Positions 1-9,552 are shown, counted from the stretch's first letter. The stretch is DNA of 64,000 nt from Bacteroidales bacterium (GCA_028704385.1 JAQVLA010000013.1:1-64000), one strand, 5' to 3'. Notes: generated by a model from the sequence alone, not told the origin. Numbers and translations: made by a program.

Positions 1-104
1 TGGCCGGCGACCTCAATGATGAAGGTACTAATGCCCTGATGAGTGATTACATCCGCGAACAGGAAAAAACCGTTTGGATGCTTTCGTCCTACCTCAAAAA
101 ATAA
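1..104 (+). CDS. dps: Dps-family ferritin-like protein, C-terminal end (partial)
   Basis: Only the last 33 codons are inside the window; the reading frame runs from position 3 to a TAA at 102-104. The visible residues (AGDLNDEGTNALMSDYIREQ and then EKTVWMLSSYLKK) match the last helix of Dps proteins, where a DEGT...(I/L)xxxIxEQEKTxWML pattern is typical. Dps proteins are dodecameric ferritin-like proteins that oxidise and store iron and protect DNA during oxidative stress or starvation. The ferroxidase residues lie upstream and cannot be checked. A hairpin terminator follows 27 bases after the stop, so this is the last gene of its transcript. Confidence 0.8.
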   Translation, partial: AGDLNDEGTNALMSDYIREQEKTVWMLSSYLKK

Positions 105-130
105 TGCCTTGATAAGAGAATGTCTCAAAA

Positions 131-157
131 GGTCGGTTAACAAAACCGGCCTTTTTT
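131..157 (+). terminator. Rho-independent terminator after dps
   Basis: GGTCGGTT at 131-138 pairs with AACCGGCC at 144-151 (one G-U pair) around a 5-base loop and is followed directly by six T residues. It separates dps from the next gene. Confidence 0.8.
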
Positions 158-181
158 CGTTTAAAAGAAAATACCAACATT

Positions 182-2200
182 ATGGCTCAAAAAACCAATG
201 CCCTGATCAATGAAACCAGTCCGTATCTGTTGCAACATGCCTACAATCCTGTAAACTGGTTACCATGGAATGATGAAAGCCTCGAAAAAGCCAAAACCGA
301 AAACAAAATGATTTTGGTTAGTATTGGCTATTCTGCCTGCCACTGGTGTCATGTGATGGAACACGAATCTTTTGAGGATGAATCTGTTGCCAAACTGATG
401 AACCAGCATTTTGTTTGTATCAAGGTCGATCGGGAGGAGCATCCTGATGTGGATCAGTTTTTTATGGAAGCAGTGCAATTACTTAGTGGCAGAGGAGGCT
501 GGCCGCTTAACTGTTTTGCCTTGCCCGATGGGCGTCCGGTTTGGGGTGGAACATATTTCAGAAAAGCACAGTGGATCAGCGTTTTGCAACAGTTGCAGGA
601 GTTGTTTCAAAACCAAAAAGGTGATCTGGAAGAACAAGCCGCTAAACTTATCGAAGGCATTCGTCAGAATCAGTTTTCTGCCAGAATTAAGGTAAATCAG
701 ACAACTACTTCAGCAGCGTTTGAAAATGCTGCAATCACGTTAAAAAAACAATTGGACTATGAACAGGGCGGAACCAGTGGCGCTCCGAAATTCCCTATGC
801 CTGATTTGTTAATGCTCGAATTTGAGCTTTCGGATCAGTTAAAAGATATAACACTGCAGAATCACGCACTGCTCACCGTCGAAAAAATGGCGCGTGGTGG
901 CATTTATGATCAGATCGGTGGCGGATTTGCCCGATACTCGGTGGATGCGCGCTGGCATGTGCCGCATTTCGAAAAGATGCTTTATGACAATGCGCAATTG
1001 ATTGGACTTTACACCGAAGCCTGGAGAAAAACCCAAAATCCATTTTTTAAGGAAATTGTGGAACAAACCATCGACTTCTGCCTCCGCGAATTGCATGGCC
1101 CTGAAGGTGGATTTTTATCAGCACTGGATGCCGACAGCGAAAAAGTGGAAGGCAAGTTTTATGTCTGGACCAGTGAAGAATTTAATACCGTATTAGCCGA
1201 AGATGCTCCACTTTTACGAAAGTATTTTCAGATTGATCAGCAAGCACTGTGGGAAGATGGCAACAATGTGCTTGTTCGTCCGGAAGAGGATGCGGTTTTT
1301 GCCTCTCAAAACGGGCTTGATTTAGAAGCCTGGATGCAAAAACTGGCTGAAAGCAGAAAAAAACTTTTTCACTACCGTAAAAAACGCATTCGTCCAGCAA
1401 AGGATGACAAACGTTTGCTTTCGTGGAATGCGCTGATGATAAAAGCCCTGGCCAGAGCAGCTGTGGTTTTTGATCGTCCCGACTGGTTGCAGCCTGCCAA
1501 TAAAGCCTACGATTTCATTCAGCAAAATATGCGTACTCAGGAGGGTGCTTATTACCGCAGCTGGAAGGACGGAAAAGCCAAAATTGAAGGTTTTCTGGAT
1601 GATTACGCATTTTTAGCTCAGGCTATGTTGCAGCTGTATTATGCTACGGCTGAAGTACGTTTTGCCTTGGAAGCAGAATCAATTTTGAGCTTTGTATTCA
1701 AATCGTTTTATAATGAATCACAGCAAAGTTTTGCCTACACCTCATCAAAAAGTCGAAAGCTTGCTGTTACTACTTTCGAAAATCACGATAATGTGATTCC
1801 TTCGTCTAATGCCGCCATGGCGCAGCTTTTGATCAGTCTGGGTTTGATATTCGAAAAGCAGGATTACCTTCACATAGCCGAGCAAATGCTCCATCAGCAA
1901 CTTAATGCCATGCAGCAATTTCCCACAGCTCACAGTAATTGGTTGCAGGCTTTTATTCGTCTTGAGCAGCAAAGTATAATTGTTGTAAAGGGCCCGGAAA
2001 GTTTATCTTCATCACTGAAATTACAGCAAAAAATCTCATCATTAATTCCGGTACTTGCTTCATCAGAAGAAGGCATTCCGGTTGTTGATGACAAACCTAA
2101 CAATGATTGCACCACTTTTTATCTCTGCGAAAGACAGGGATGCCGGCCGGCAACTGCCTCAATGGATTTGTTATTGCGCGAATTGAATATTCTGGATTAA
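182..2200 (+). CDS. YyaL/SSP411-like thioredoxin domain-containing protein (DUF255)
   Basis: A 672-residue protein of the DUF255 family (bacterial YyaL, animal spermatogenesis-associated protein 20). The N-terminal thioredoxin-like domain (about residues 1-165) has the family signature: [14 protein letters not shown] at 13-26, a CHWC redox-type motif at 53-56 and a GGWP segment near 105. The rest resembles an N-acylglucosamine 2-epimerase/cellobiose-epimerase type (alpha/alpha)6 barrel, with [12 protein letters not shown] near residue 265 as a conserved block. Length is normal for the family. The ATG at 182 is the only sensible start. The biochemical role is not established; no signal peptide is visible, so it is probably cytoplasmic. 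Its stop codon shares the bases TTAA with the stop of the convergent rodA. Confidence 0.9.
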   Translation: MAQKTNALINETSPYLLQHAYNPVNWLPWNDESLEKAKTENKMILVSIGYSACHWCHVMEHESFEDESVAKLMNQHFVCIKVDREEHPDVDQFFMEAVQLLSGRGGWPLNCFALPDGRPVWGGTYFRKAQWISVLQQLQELFQNQKGDLEEQAAKLIEGIRQNQFSARIKVNQTTTSAAFENAAITLKKQLDYEQGGTSGAPKFPMPDLLMLEFELSDQLKDITLQNHALLTVEKMARGGIYDQIGGGFARYSVDARWHVPHFEKMLYDNAQLIGLYTEAWRKTQNPFFKEIVEQTIDFCLRELHGPEGGFLSALDADSEKVEGKFYVWTSEEFNTVLAEDAPLLRKYFQIDQQALWEDGNNVLVRPEEDAVFASQNGLDLEAWMQKLAESRKKLFHYRKKRIRPAKDDKRLLSWNALMIKALARAAVVFDRPDWLQPANKAYDFIQQNMRTQEGAYYRSWKDGKAKIEGFLDDYAFLAQAMLQLYYATAEVRFALEAESILSFVFKSFYNESQQSFAYTSSKSRKLAVTTFENHDNVIPSSNAAMAQLLISLGLIFEKQDYLHIAEQMLHQQLNAMQQFPTAHSNWLQAFIRLEQQSIIVVKGPESLSSSLKLQQKISSLIPVLASSEEGIPVVDDKPNNDCTTFYLCERQGCRPATASMDLLLRELNILD

Positions 2201-3453
2201 AGAATATTCAAGCGATTAGCATCTTGTTTTAAAAACACAAAAAACATTATTGAAAAAGCCCAAAGACTAGAACCGCCATAACTTATAAATGGCAACGGGA
2301 TGCCAATCACAGGCACCAGGCCAATCGTCATGCCGATGTTAATGGCAAAATGAAAAAATATTACGGACGCAATGCCATAACCATAAATTCGGCTGAATGC
2401 CGACCGTTGTCGCTCGGCAAGGACAATCAGTCGCGAAAGCAACAAAAGATAAAGTAATATCACCGCTGTAGTACCAATAAATCCCCATTCTTCGCCCACG
2501 GTACAAAAGATAAAATCAGTGCTTTGTTCGGGCACAAAATTATATTTGGTTTGGGTGCCCTGCAGAAATCCTTTTCCTGAAAATCCACCTGATCCAATGG
2601 CAATTTTTGACTGGTTTACATTGTACCCGGCTCCCATCAAATCTTTCTCCATCCCCAGCAACACGTTGATACGCGTACGTTGATGCGGTTCCAGTATCTT
2701 TTCGAAGGCGTAATCAACACTAAAAACAAAGGAAACACCAACCGCCAGCAAAACCAGCATCTTTGTAATATTTGACCGGTTTCTTTTTACCAGGAACAAT
2801 CCAATCCCGAACAGAAATCCCAAGCCACCTATAACATACCATTGGTCAAAGTACAGTGTCATTACAAAAAGGAAAGCAGCAATTCCGCCAATTATCATTA
2901 AGGCTCCCGACATGCCTTCGCGGTATAAAACCAGAATAAAAACCGTAAAAACAAGTGCTGAACCCGTATCGTATTGCGCCAAAATTAACACAGCTGGCAA
3001 CCCAATGATAGCAAATGCAGTGAGGCGGGTTTTCCAAAGGATAAGATCACGATTGAGTTTGCCGAGATAACTGGCTAATGCAAGTGCTGTTGCAAACTTG
3101 GCAAACTCAGCCGGTTGAATCGCAAAGCCACCAATCTGAAACCAGGATTTGGAACCCGCAATGGTTGATCCAAATAGCAAAACACCAACCAGCATCAACA
3201 TCACAATGAGGTAGATAGGATAAGCAAAAGCATTAAAAAACTTGGCATCGATCAGCAATATAACAGCGCCCAGAAGCAGCGAAAGTACAATCCAAAGCAA
3301 TTGTTTGCCATAGCGTTGCGACATATCAAAAATGCTGCTGTGATTTTCATCATACACAGCCGAATAAACCATCAACCAGCCCAACAACATCAGGATGAGG
3401 TAAATGGACAAGCTCAACCAGTCGATCGAATTTACTCTCCTTTCTCTGATCAT
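2197..3453 (-). CDS. rodA: Rod shape-determining protein RodA (SEDS peptidoglycan polymerase)
   Basis: A 418-residue polytopic SEDS-family protein with about ten membrane segments. The family hallmark [13 protein letters not shown] lies near the C-terminus. RodA polymerises lipid II into glycan strands at the inner membrane and works with a class B transpeptidase in the elongasome. Its ATG overlaps the stop of the upstream PBP2 gene by four bases (3450-3453), a typical translational coupling. That pairing identifies it as RodA rather than FtsW. The mreBCD genes that often precede this pair in Bacteroidota are not in the window upstream of PBP2, so the locus is a split version of the usual cluster. 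Confidence 0.95.
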   Translation of the reverse strand: MIRERRVNSIDWLSLSIYLILMLLGWLMVYSAVYDENHSSIFDMSQRYGKQLLWIVLSLLLGAVILLIDAKFFNAFAYPIYLIVMLMLVGVLLFGSTIAGSKSWFQIGGFAIQPAEFAKFATALALASYLGKLNRDLILWKTRLTAFAIIGLPAVLILAQYDTGSALVFTVFILVLYREGMSGALMIIGGIAAFLFVMTLYFDQWYVIGGLGFLFGIGLFLVKRNRSNITKMLVLLAVGVSFVFSVDYAFEKILEPHQRTRINVLLGMEKDLMGAGYNVNQSKIAIGSGGFSGKGFLQGTQTKYNFVPEQSTDFIFCTVGEEWGFIGTTAVILLYLLLLSRLIVLAERQRSAFSRIYGYGIASVIFFHFAINIGMTIGLVPVIGIPLPFISYGGSSLWAFSIMFFVFLKQDANRLNIL

Positions 3454-5270
3454 AATTTCTTTTTGTTAAAACTGGTTTCCATCATTCTTTTTTCCAATGC
3501 CTGGCGACTTGATTTTCCTTTAAGGTATCGCTCTATCATCAGGGTTGCAATAGGAGCGGCCCAGGTAGATCCGTATCCTGCATTTTCAACCACAACTGCC
3601 AAAGCGATCCGCGGGTTATCGTAAGGTGCAAAAGCAATAAACATGGAGTGATCTTCACCATGAGGGTTTTGCACCGTTCCGGTTTTACCTCCTGCCTGTA
3701 TGCTATCAATTTTGTAGTAACGTGCCGTTCCATGATCACCCTCAAAAACATCCAACATAGATTTCTTTACAATCTCAAAATGTTTTTCCGAAACACCAGT
3801 CTCAATTTTTTCGGTATAAGTTTCCGGCAGGTATTCATTTCCAACAATTGATTTAAGCAAATGAGGTTTATAATAAAATCCCTTATTACTGATGATAACT
3901 GCCAGATTGGCCAGTTGAAGCGGTGTAACCAAAATTTCTCCCTGTCCAATGCTCAGAGAACGAACAGTAAGCGCATTCCAACTGCCGCGATAAAGCTGAT
4001 CAAAATAGGCTGTGGAAGGAATATTTCCCGATAGTTCAAAGGGAATATCTGTATCAAACGGCACTCCCAAACCAAATTTGTGCATGGTTTCGGACCAGTA
4101 ATCATAAGCTTCTTTGTGATTTTTAAAATGTGAGCTATACAAGGTACTTCTAAAAGTGTTCCAGAAATAAGGATTACAGGAGTTTTCCATCGCTTCGAGC
4201 AGTGCCAGCGGACTGTTATGGTCATGTGTGCACTTGATAGGGCTGCTGAGTTTTCCCTGACAGGTAAACCGGGTGTGTTCGCTAATTGCACCAATATTAA
4301 GGGCTACAAGCGCATTGATCATTTTAAAAGTGGATCCTGGTGGATAGCTGCCACTGATGGCTCTGTTGATGAGTGGCTTTAAGCTGTCTTCCTGAAGTGC
4401 TTTGTAGTTTTGTCCTCTGATCCTGCCAACCAACAAATTGGGATCAAATGAAGGACTTGATATCAGCGAAAGTATTTCGCCACTCGAAGGTTCGATGGCA
4501 ACAATACTGCCTGTTTTGTTTTGCATTAAAGCTTCGCCATAAGCTTGCAAATCAGCATCCAAACCTAAAACCAAATCTTTCCCTGCTATGGGAAGTGTAT
4601 CATATTGGCCATCCTTAAAACTGCCCTTTTCGCGATTATACACATCCACCATAACAATTTTTAAGCCTTTGTTGCCACGCAGCTCATTTTCGTAAAAGCG
4701 TTCAATCCCCGACTTTCCGATATAATCGCCTGATTTATAATAAGGATCAGAGTCAATATTGCGTTGATTTACCTCACCAATATCACCCAAAACATGAGCA
4801 GCAATGGGCTGTGGATAATGCCGGAGGGTACGTGCCTGAAAATAAAAACCGTGAAATTGATAGAGTTTTTCAGCAATATAACCATAATCTTCCTTACTGA
4901 TTTGCTCCAAAAAAACTGATGGCCGATAGCGGGAATAATTTCGTGCTTTGTTCAGGCGGACTTTAAAGTCTTCCTTTTCGATGTTGAGCAGCTGGCAGAA
5001 ATCAACAGTATCAAAGGCTTTTACCTGTTGTGGAATGACCAATAAATCAAAAGCGGCTTCGTTAAATACAAGCAGTTTGCCGGTACGATCCAATATTTTT
5101 CCCCTGGCCGGATATTGGGTGATATAACGTAGCACATTATTTTGTGAAGAGAGCTTGTAACTGTGATCAACAACCTGTAAGAAAAACAGCTTGATAATAA
5201 ATATCAGAGCTATCGTACTAAAAATAAAAAGAATAACAGTCTTTCGGCCTGAGAGGTTTCGTTTGATCAT
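3450..5270 (-). CDS. mrdA: Penicillin-binding protein 2 (class B transpeptidase, elongasome)
   Basis: A 606-residue class B PBP that cross-links peptidoglycan during side-wall growth. It has a short cytoplasmic N-terminus, one membrane anchor (about residues 11-34), a pedestal domain, and a C-terminal transpeptidase domain with all three active-site motifs: STFK at 313-316, SCN at 364-366 and KTGT from 529. I prefer the ATG at 5270 (MIKRNLSGRK...) over an upstream in-frame TTG at 5291, because homologues start just before the basic patch that precedes the anchor. It overlaps rodA by four bases, so the two are co-translated and presumably act as one complex. Confidence 0.95.
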   Translation of the reverse strand: MIKRNLSGRKTVILFIFSTIALIFIIKLFFLQVVDHSYKLSSQNNVLRYITQYPARGKILDRTGKLLVFNEAAFDLLVIPQQVKAFDTVDFCQLLNIEKEDFKVRLNKARNYSRYRPSVFLEQISKEDYGYIAEKLYQFHGFYFQARTLRHYPQPIAAHVLGDIGEVNQRNIDSDPYYKSGDYIGKSGIERFYENELRGNKGLKIVMVDVYNREKGSFKDGQYDTLPIAGKDLVLGLDADLQAYGEALMQNKTGSIVAIEPSSGEILSLISSPSFDPNLLVGRIRGQNYKALQEDSLKPLINRAISGSYPPGSTFKMINALVALNIGAISEHTRFTCQGKLSSPIKCTHDHNSPLALLEAMENSCNPYFWNTFRSTLYSSHFKNHKEAYDYWSETMHKFGLGVPFDTDIPFELSGNIPSTAYFDQLYRGSWNALTVRSLSIGQGEILVTPLQLANLAVIISNKGFYYKPHLLKSIVGNEYLPETYTEKIETGVSEKHFEIVKKSMLDVFEGDHGTARYYKIDSIQAGGKTGTVQNPHGEDHSMFIAFAPYDNPRIALAVVVENAGYGSTWAAPIATLMIERYLKGKSSRQALEKRMMETSFNKKKL

Positions 5271-5377
5271 TGTTGCAGCTTTCCACTGCAAAAATAATCA
5301 ATACTTGTAGAGGCGGTCTGTAAGATTCTGGTGTTTTTTTTATGGATTGTCAAGCAACGGGACTGGCAAAGAGAACT

Positions 5378-5851
5378 CTATTCAAAAACCTTCTCATTGG
5401 TAAGCTTGCCATTTTCGTCCCACATATACCAGGTTCCTGATTTTTGGCCGTTGTTGTAAGTCATCTCATAGCGCAATGTACCCTTATCATCCCAAATAAA
5501 CCATTTGCCATGTTTTTGGTCGTTTTGATAATTGGCTTCGGCAGTTTTTATTCCTGCAGGATTGTATTTGGTCCAGGTGCCATGTTTTTTACCGTTTCTC
5601 CAGGCTTTTTCTTCGTGCAGCTGTCCGTCTTCAAAATACCAGACTGACAAGCCGTCCTCAACGCCCATTACAAAATTTCGTTCCGATTCCAGCTGACCCG
5701 AAGCAAAATACGTTGAATGCCTGCCCGTGAACACCTTACCATCTTTGTAATAGATATCTTGTTTCTTGTCCAGATTTTGGGCAAAGATGCCGTTAATCGA
5801 AATCAGAAAAACAGCCAGAAGGGTAATCAATAGGGGTTTTATCTTTTGCAT
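5378..5851 (-). CDS. Exported MORN-repeat / YwqK-like protein
   Basis: About 157 residues from the ATG at 5851 (a second in-frame ATG at 5872 would add seven). An N-terminal signal peptide ends near GIFAQ. The remainder consists of repeated strands of the form G-x-x-x-G-x-W-x-x-Y/W-x-x-x-G (for example GKKHGTWTKYNPAG, QKHGKWFIWDDKG, QKSGTWYMWDENG), characteristic of MORN_2 repeats in YwqK-type proteins. The function in Bacteroidota is unknown. Although some relatives are labelled antitoxins in databases, the signal peptide and the lack of a toxin neighbour argue against that here. It sits about 110 bases upstream of mrdA on the same strand. Confidence 0.75.
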   Translation of the reverse strand: MQKIKPLLITLLAVFLISINGIFAQNLDKKQDIYYKDGKVFTGRHSTYFASGQLESERNFVMGVEDGLSVWYFEDGQLHEEKAWRNGKKHGTWTKYNPAGIKTAEANYQNDQKHGKWFIWDDKGTLRYEMTYNNGQKSGTWYMWDENGKLTNEKVFE

Positions 5852-5963
5852 AGCTTTCGTTTTCTCGATCATTTTCTGTTTTTCACAACCAAAGTTACTA
5901 CATTTTTGGCCTTTAGTATTTTATGAAAGTTAAGTTAAACTCATTCCAAATAAAGTGAAGATG

Positions 5964-6005
5964 AGCAAAATAAAAAAGACAAACCGATTTCAACAGTTTG
6001 TCTTT
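5964..6005 (-). terminator. Rho-independent terminator, minus strand
   Basis: On the minus strand AAAGACAAAC (6005-5996) pairs perfectly with GTTTGTCTTT (5984-5975) around an 11-base loop, followed by TTT, ATTTTG and further Ts. It ends the transcript of the exported carboxypeptidase-regulatory-domain protein and insulates the MORN-repeat gene. Confidence 0.8.
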
Positions 6006-6028
6006 GAAATATGAACACTTTTTAGGAT

Positions 6029-6400
6029 TTAATTTCCTTCAGGATTCAGCTTGATCTCAACGCTATTGGCGTGTGTATCAAGGCTGAGTTTCGAAATCAG
6101 GGTTTCTTTATAAGAGATGTAATTTACTTTTACGTTGTATTCGCCCTGCTGCATATTTTCGATAGTGAAATGGCCTTCCAAATCAGTGTAGGCTTTGGTG
6201 TCAGTGTTTTCAATCTCAATCACTGCTCCTGCCAATGCCTCACCGGTTTCTGCATCCAAAACGGTTCCGGTCATCATTACAACAGCTGCAGGAGTTTCTT
6301 TGGCTACGCCAGCACCATCTTTACTGTTGGAAGCCACTAATGTGATGCTGCCTAAGGCAAGAACCACTATAAGAATCAGATATTTTTTCATGATGTTCAT
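6029..6400 (-). CDS. Small exported protein with carboxypeptidase regulatory-like (CarboxypepD_reg) domain
   Basis: About 123 residues from the ATG at 6400 (a second ATG at 6391 gives MKKYLILIVVLALG; a TTG further upstream is unlikely). The signal peptide is followed by a short linker and one beta-sandwich domain with the pattern GTVLDAETGEALAGAVIEI...TDLEGHFTIENMQQGEYNV, the signature of CarboxypepD_reg/CNA-B-like domains. These domains often sit at the N-terminus of TonB-dependent receptors; here one is free-standing, so it may be a periplasmic or surface binding module. No partner gene is evident. The gene is followed by a strong terminator. Confidence 0.8.
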   Translation of the reverse strand: MNIMKKYLILIVVLALGSITLVASNSKDGAGVAKETPAAVVMMTGTVLDAETGEALAGAVIEIENTDTKAYTDLEGHFTIENMQQGEYNVKVNYISYKETLISKLSLDTHANSVEIKLNPEGN

Positions 6401-6519
6401 TTGCTTTTTTGTGTGCAGCAAAGATAGTATCAGCCTGTGGCTGACTGTGTTAATTTAAGATTAACTTTGATTTAGCAATGGGTTAACTTAATGTTAAGCA
6501 AGAAGATCAATAGCACTTC

Positions 6520-7059
6520 TCAGAAATCCAAAATGATTGGTGGTGTGCTTATCACATTACTTTTATTAAGTGCCCGATCAATCAGCTGTACCTCAAATTT
6601 TATAGTGTCGTAATCAGAAAGCGGATTGTTTATAAAAACTTCATCTTCGATAATGCCTTTAATTGCTTCTTTTTGATCCTTTGGAATAAGTGGAGGGATT
6701 CGCCCGCTAAAGGTAGAAGTATCATAGGTTTGTGTTTCGGGATAATAACGAATTAGTGGCACTTCAATAAACTCACCTTGTTGTTGCTCGTAGTAGCGAA
6801 TTATCAAATTGTAATAGTATTCACCCGACTTATGATATGGAAACAACGTATCTCCCTGATCCAAACCAATGTCTCCATCCCCATCGGTATAGCCTATTCG
6901 CAACAAACCGGTATTTATCTCACCGGTTTGGCTGTCCTGCAAAAACACAAAACCCTCAAAACTGATAACCGGTTCAACGGGGTATTCTTTTTCTTTGCGG
7001 CAGGCTGCAGCTAATACGACTCCCAGCACAATTAACAGAATAAAGCGTAATTTTGTCAT
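6520..7059 (-). CDS. Conserved lipoprotein of unknown function
   Basis: A 179-residue lipoprotein. From the ATG at 7059 the sequence begins MTKLRFILLIVLGVV followed by a lipobox ending AAAC, so Cys21 should be lipidated. The mature part contains an acidic loop DGDGDIGLDQGD that could bind calcium, and repeated beta strands. Proteins of this layout recur in Bacteroidota as hypothetical lipoproteins; no function is known to me. An in-frame extension upstream would run into the divergent acyltransferase gene and lacks signal-peptide features, so the start at 7059 is preferred. The 49-base gap to that gene must hold both promoters. Confidence 0.75.
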   Translation of the reverse strand: MTKLRFILLIVLGVVLAAACRKEKEYPVEPVISFEGFVFLQDSQTGEINTGLLRIGYTDGDGDIGLDQGDTLFPYHKSGEYYYNLIIRYYEQQQGEFIEVPLIRYYPETQTYDTSTFSGRIPPLIPKDQKEAIKGIIEDEVFINNPLSDYDTIKFEVQLIDRALNKSNVISTPPIILDF

Positions 7060-7108
7060 GAATCTTTCGCCTGATAAGCGGGATAAAAGTACAACAATCT
7101 TGCCATTT

Positions 7109-8101
7109 ATGAGGCTGCGCACTGCTTTCGTTCAGGATATTTTCAATATAAAAACTGCTTCAGAATTTGAATCCCTTGCCCTGGAGTTGTTTCACTATCA
7201 ATATCATAATGTGCTGGTTTATAGGCGATTTTGTGATTTATTGGGGCGCAGCCCAAAAAAGATAAATTCCTTGAAAGACCTCGCTTTTATGCCGGTTGAT
7301 TTTTTTCGTTTGCACCGTGTTAGTGATCAGGAATCCAGGGCAGAACTTGTTTTTTCGAGTTCAGGGACAACAGGATCGGCCACCAGTTATCATGAAGTGC
7401 CTTTTCCGGTGATTTACGAAACCAGCTTCAACAAAGGCTTTCACCAATTTTATGGCGATATCAAATCCTATTGCATCCTCGCTTTGCTGCCTTCCTACCT
7501 CGAAAGGCAAGGCTCATCGCTGGTTTATATGGCCAACAGCCTGCTAAAGGAATCGGCGCATCCTTTGAGCGGGTTTTATTTGAATGAGATGGAAAAGCTT
7601 TATCAGCAACTTCAAAAATTGAAAAAGCAGCGACAAAAAACGATATTGTTGGGAGTAACCTATGCTTTGCTAGATTTGGCGGCCCTTTACCCGATTGATT
7701 TTCCTGAGCTCATTATAATGGAAACCGGAGGCATGAAAGGTCGCCGAAAAGAGATGATCCGGGAAGAGGTTCATGATCAGCTGAAAAATGCTTTTCATGT
7801 GCCCGCTGTTCATTCTGAGTATGGCATGACAGAGCTTTTGTCGCAGGCCTATTCCAGTGGTGATGGTTTATACAGCTGTCCGCCGTGGATGCGGGTTTTG
7901 ATCCGTGAAACGAACGATCCGCTGAGTATAGTTGGTGAAGGCGTGAGTGGTGGCATCAATGTGATAGACCTGGCCAATGTACATAGCTGTGGTTTTGTTG
8001 CTATTCAGGATATTGGCCGCTTGCATCACGAAAACAGATTTGAGGTTTTAGGACGTTTTGATCAGGCGCAAATCAGAGGTTGTAATCTGATGGTTATCTA
8101 A
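7109..8101 (+). CDS. LuxE-like acyl-protein synthetase / acyltransferase
   Basis: A 330-residue member of the LuxE/acyl-protein synthetase family (adenylate-forming superfamily). It starts MRLRTAFVQDIFNIKTASEF and carries an ATP-binding loop VFSSSGTTGS at 81-90, then METGGMKGRRKEM and a HSEYGMTELLSQAY segment that matches the A5-type motif of adenylating enzymes. LuxE activates fatty acids as acyl-AMP and transfers the acyl group to a cysteine; free-standing relatives in Bacteroidota have no proven substrate. No LuxC reductase or acyl carrier gene lies nearby. The ATG at 7109 fits the family N-terminus and leaves room for a promoter; an in-frame ATG at 7058 would overlap the divergent lipoprotein start. 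The stop overlaps the convergent SRAP gene stop. Confidence 0.75.
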   Translation: MRLRTAFVQDIFNIKTASEFESLALELFHYQYHNVLVYRRFCDLLGRSPKKINSLKDLAFMPVDFFRLHRVSDQESRAELVFSSSGTTGSATSYHEVPFPVIYETSFNKGFHQFYGDIKSYCILALLPSYLERQGSSLVYMANSLLKESAHPLSGFYLNEMEKLYQQLQKLKKQRQKTILLGVTYALLDLAALYPIDFPELIIMETGGMKGRRKEMIREEVHDQLKNAFHVPAVHSEYGMTELLSQAYSSGDGLYSCPPWMRVLIRETNDPLSIVGEGVSGGINVIDLANVHSCGFVAIQDIGRLHHENRFEVLGRFDQAQIRGCNLMVI

Positions 8102-8778
8102 AAAAGGCTGGTCTGCTCGGGAAATTTCCAGGGTTTCAGGAGTGTTTCATCGTTATTGCGTAGATCATTCACCCGGGTGGAAACAGGAATGAATCCTAAA
8201 TCTTCATCCGGGATTGCTTCCAAAAGCTGCTGTCTTTTTTCTTCCGAATCAGCCCAAAGCCAATCACGTTCGCTATTTTGGGAAAGCATCACAGGCATTC
8301 GGTGATGTATTACCAACATCTGTTCGGTTGCTGCCTTGGTGATGATGCAAAAACTGTTTAGAATCTCACCCTTTGCAGTTTGATAGCTTTCCCAGATACC
8401 TGCGAAGGCGAATAATGGGTTGTTTTTTAAAAAGATGTGAAAAGCTTGTTTTGGGCCTTTGGATTGCCATTCATAAAAACCGCTTGCCGGAATCAGGCAG
8501 CGGCGCTGTTGAATGGCTTGTTTAAAGCTGGCTTTTGTTTCGATGCCTTCGCTCCGGCTGTTGATTTGTGGCTTGATATCGGCGCGATTTGCAGCCCACG
8601 AAGGTGTGAATCCCCAGAAAAACCACTGCAGCTTATCCGGATTTTCATTGGTGATAACCGGTAAATATTGTCCCGGAGCACAATTATAAGAAGGTTTGTA
8701 TTTTTCGTCGAACACCTCTACATTAAAGCGTTCGCTGATAGTTTTTCCCTTTACCGAAAGCTGAAATCGTCCGCACAT
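8098..8778 (-). CDS. yedK: SRAP domain protein, YedK/HMCES family
   Basis: A 226-residue SOS response-associated peptidase (SRAP) family protein. Family members cross-link to abasic sites in single-stranded DNA through the N-terminal cysteine exposed after Met removal, shielding them from error-prone processing. All signature residues are present: Cys2 (MCGRF), Asn73 in INSRSE, Glu103 in SGFYEW, and His158 in HHRMP. Length is typical. It overlaps the convergent acyltransferase gene by four bases and lies ten bases downstream of the Nudix hydrolase gene, so those two are probably co-transcribed, linking DNA repair with nucleotide sanitation. Confidence 0.93.
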   Translation of the reverse strand: MCGRFQLSVKGKTISERFNVEVFDEKYKPSYNCAPGQYLPVITNENPDKLQWFFWGFTPSWAANRADIKPQINSRSEGIETKASFKQAIQQRRCLIPASGFYEWQSKGPKQAFHIFLKNNPLFAFAGIWESYQTAKGEILNSFCIITKAATEQMLVIHHRMPVMLSQNSERDWLWADSEEKRQQLLEAIPDEDLGFIPVSTRVNDLRNNDETLLKPWKFPEQTSLF

Positions 8779-8788
8779 GTAACTGTTG

Positions 8789-9223
8789 TTATTTAATATT
8801 GAAACGGTTTAGTCCCATTGAGATTATTTCGGCATGATCAAAGGCTAGTTCAGGAAGATCATTCACGGCAAACCATTTGGCGTCGCTGGCATCATCATCG
8901 GCTTTTGGTGTGAGAAGTTTTGGGACAAATCCGGCATATACTACTGCAATATTACGACCTCTGGGATCGCGGCCCGGCTTCCCAAAAGTGTGCATTTGTT
9001 CCAGATGGCTGAGCTGTAATCCCGTTTCTTCCTGAAGCTCGCGCAAGGCGGCTGCTTCCAGGCTTTCATCCATATCCACAAAACCGCCGGGTAAGGCCCA
9101 CATTCCCTGATAAGGCAGATTGTTACGCCGGATAAGCAAAACCTGAGCCGGTTCATTCAGATTGTTGAATATCAAACAATCTACTGTGACCATTGGCCGC
9201 GGATAATCGTAAGTAAAAGACAT
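8789..9223 (-). CDS. Nudix hydrolase
   Basis: A 144-residue Nudix protein with a perfect Nudix box, GX5EX7REUXEEXGU, at residues 47-69 (GGFVDMDESL, then REL, then EETGL). The preceding LLIRRNNLPYQGMWALPGG resembles ADP-ribose pyrophosphatase and the Nudix half of NrtR-type proteins, but no DNA-binding domain is attached. The substrate is therefore a nucleoside diphosphate derivative of unknown identity. The ATG at 9223 is clear. It is the first gene of a likely two-gene transcript with yedK. Confidence 0.9.
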   Translation of the reverse strand: MSFTYDYPRPMVTVDCLIFNNLNEPAQVLLIRRNNLPYQGMWALPGGFVDMDESLEAAALRELQEETGLQLSHLEQMHTFGKPGRDPRGRNIAVVYAGFVPKLLTPKADDDASDAKWFAVNDLPELAFDHAEIISMGLNRFNIK

Positions 9224-9307
9224 AAGAGCTTTTTGTGCGAAGATACAAAATCACTAAAGAATAAGATTTTCTGTGACAAACAGGATTTGAGCCTATGCTA
9301 TGTAATG

Positions 9308-9338
9308 ATAAAAGTCCTGCATCAAACGATACAGGACT
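9308..9338 (-). terminator. Rho-independent terminator (second of a tandem pair)
   Basis: Minus strand: AGTCCTGTATC (9338-9328), 4-base loop, then GATGCAGGACT (9323-9313) with one mismatch, followed by TTTTAT. It backs up the hairpin at 9379-9412 for transcripts coming from rsmI. The rest of the 329-base gap between the Nudix gene and rsmI holds no credible reading frame. Confidence 0.6.
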
Positions 9339-9378
9339 CTATCTGAGTTCAACCAACACAAAATTACATGTAGTATGA

Positions 9379-9412
9379 GAAAAAGAACGACGGGGAGCGG
9401 GCACTCCCGTTC
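9379..9412 (-). terminator. Rho-independent terminator of the rsmI operon
   Basis: Minus strand: GAAC GGGAG, loop TGCCCG, CTCCC, a 4-base bulge, GTTC, then TTTTTC. The GC-rich stem followed by a T run sits about 140 bases after the rsmI stop. Confidence 0.65.
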
Positions 9413-9508
9413 ATGTCTATAAAATATCATGAAACGTGCCATGAATTGTAAATAACAATAAAACAATATGTTAATAGCTAATTAGATAAAACCAGCAAGT
9501 CAGGAAAT

Positions 9509-9548
9509 TGTACGCTGGCAAACAAAAATGTACGCAAGCGAACAACCG
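9509..9548. repeat. Two imperfect 20-base direct repeats downstream of rsmI
   Basis: TGTACGCTGGCAAACAAAAA is followed immediately by a second copy beginning TGTACGCAAGCGAACAA, in phase with two helical turns. They lie just beyond the rsmI stop. Their role is unknown; phased repeats of this kind can be protein-binding sites. Confidence 0.4.
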
Positions 9549-9552
9549 GACA

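Noticed and set aside
9375-9422. 15-codon frame reading MRKRTTGSGHSRSCL
   Set aside because: It coincides with the hairpin of a minus-strand terminator and has no ribosome-site or neighbour support.
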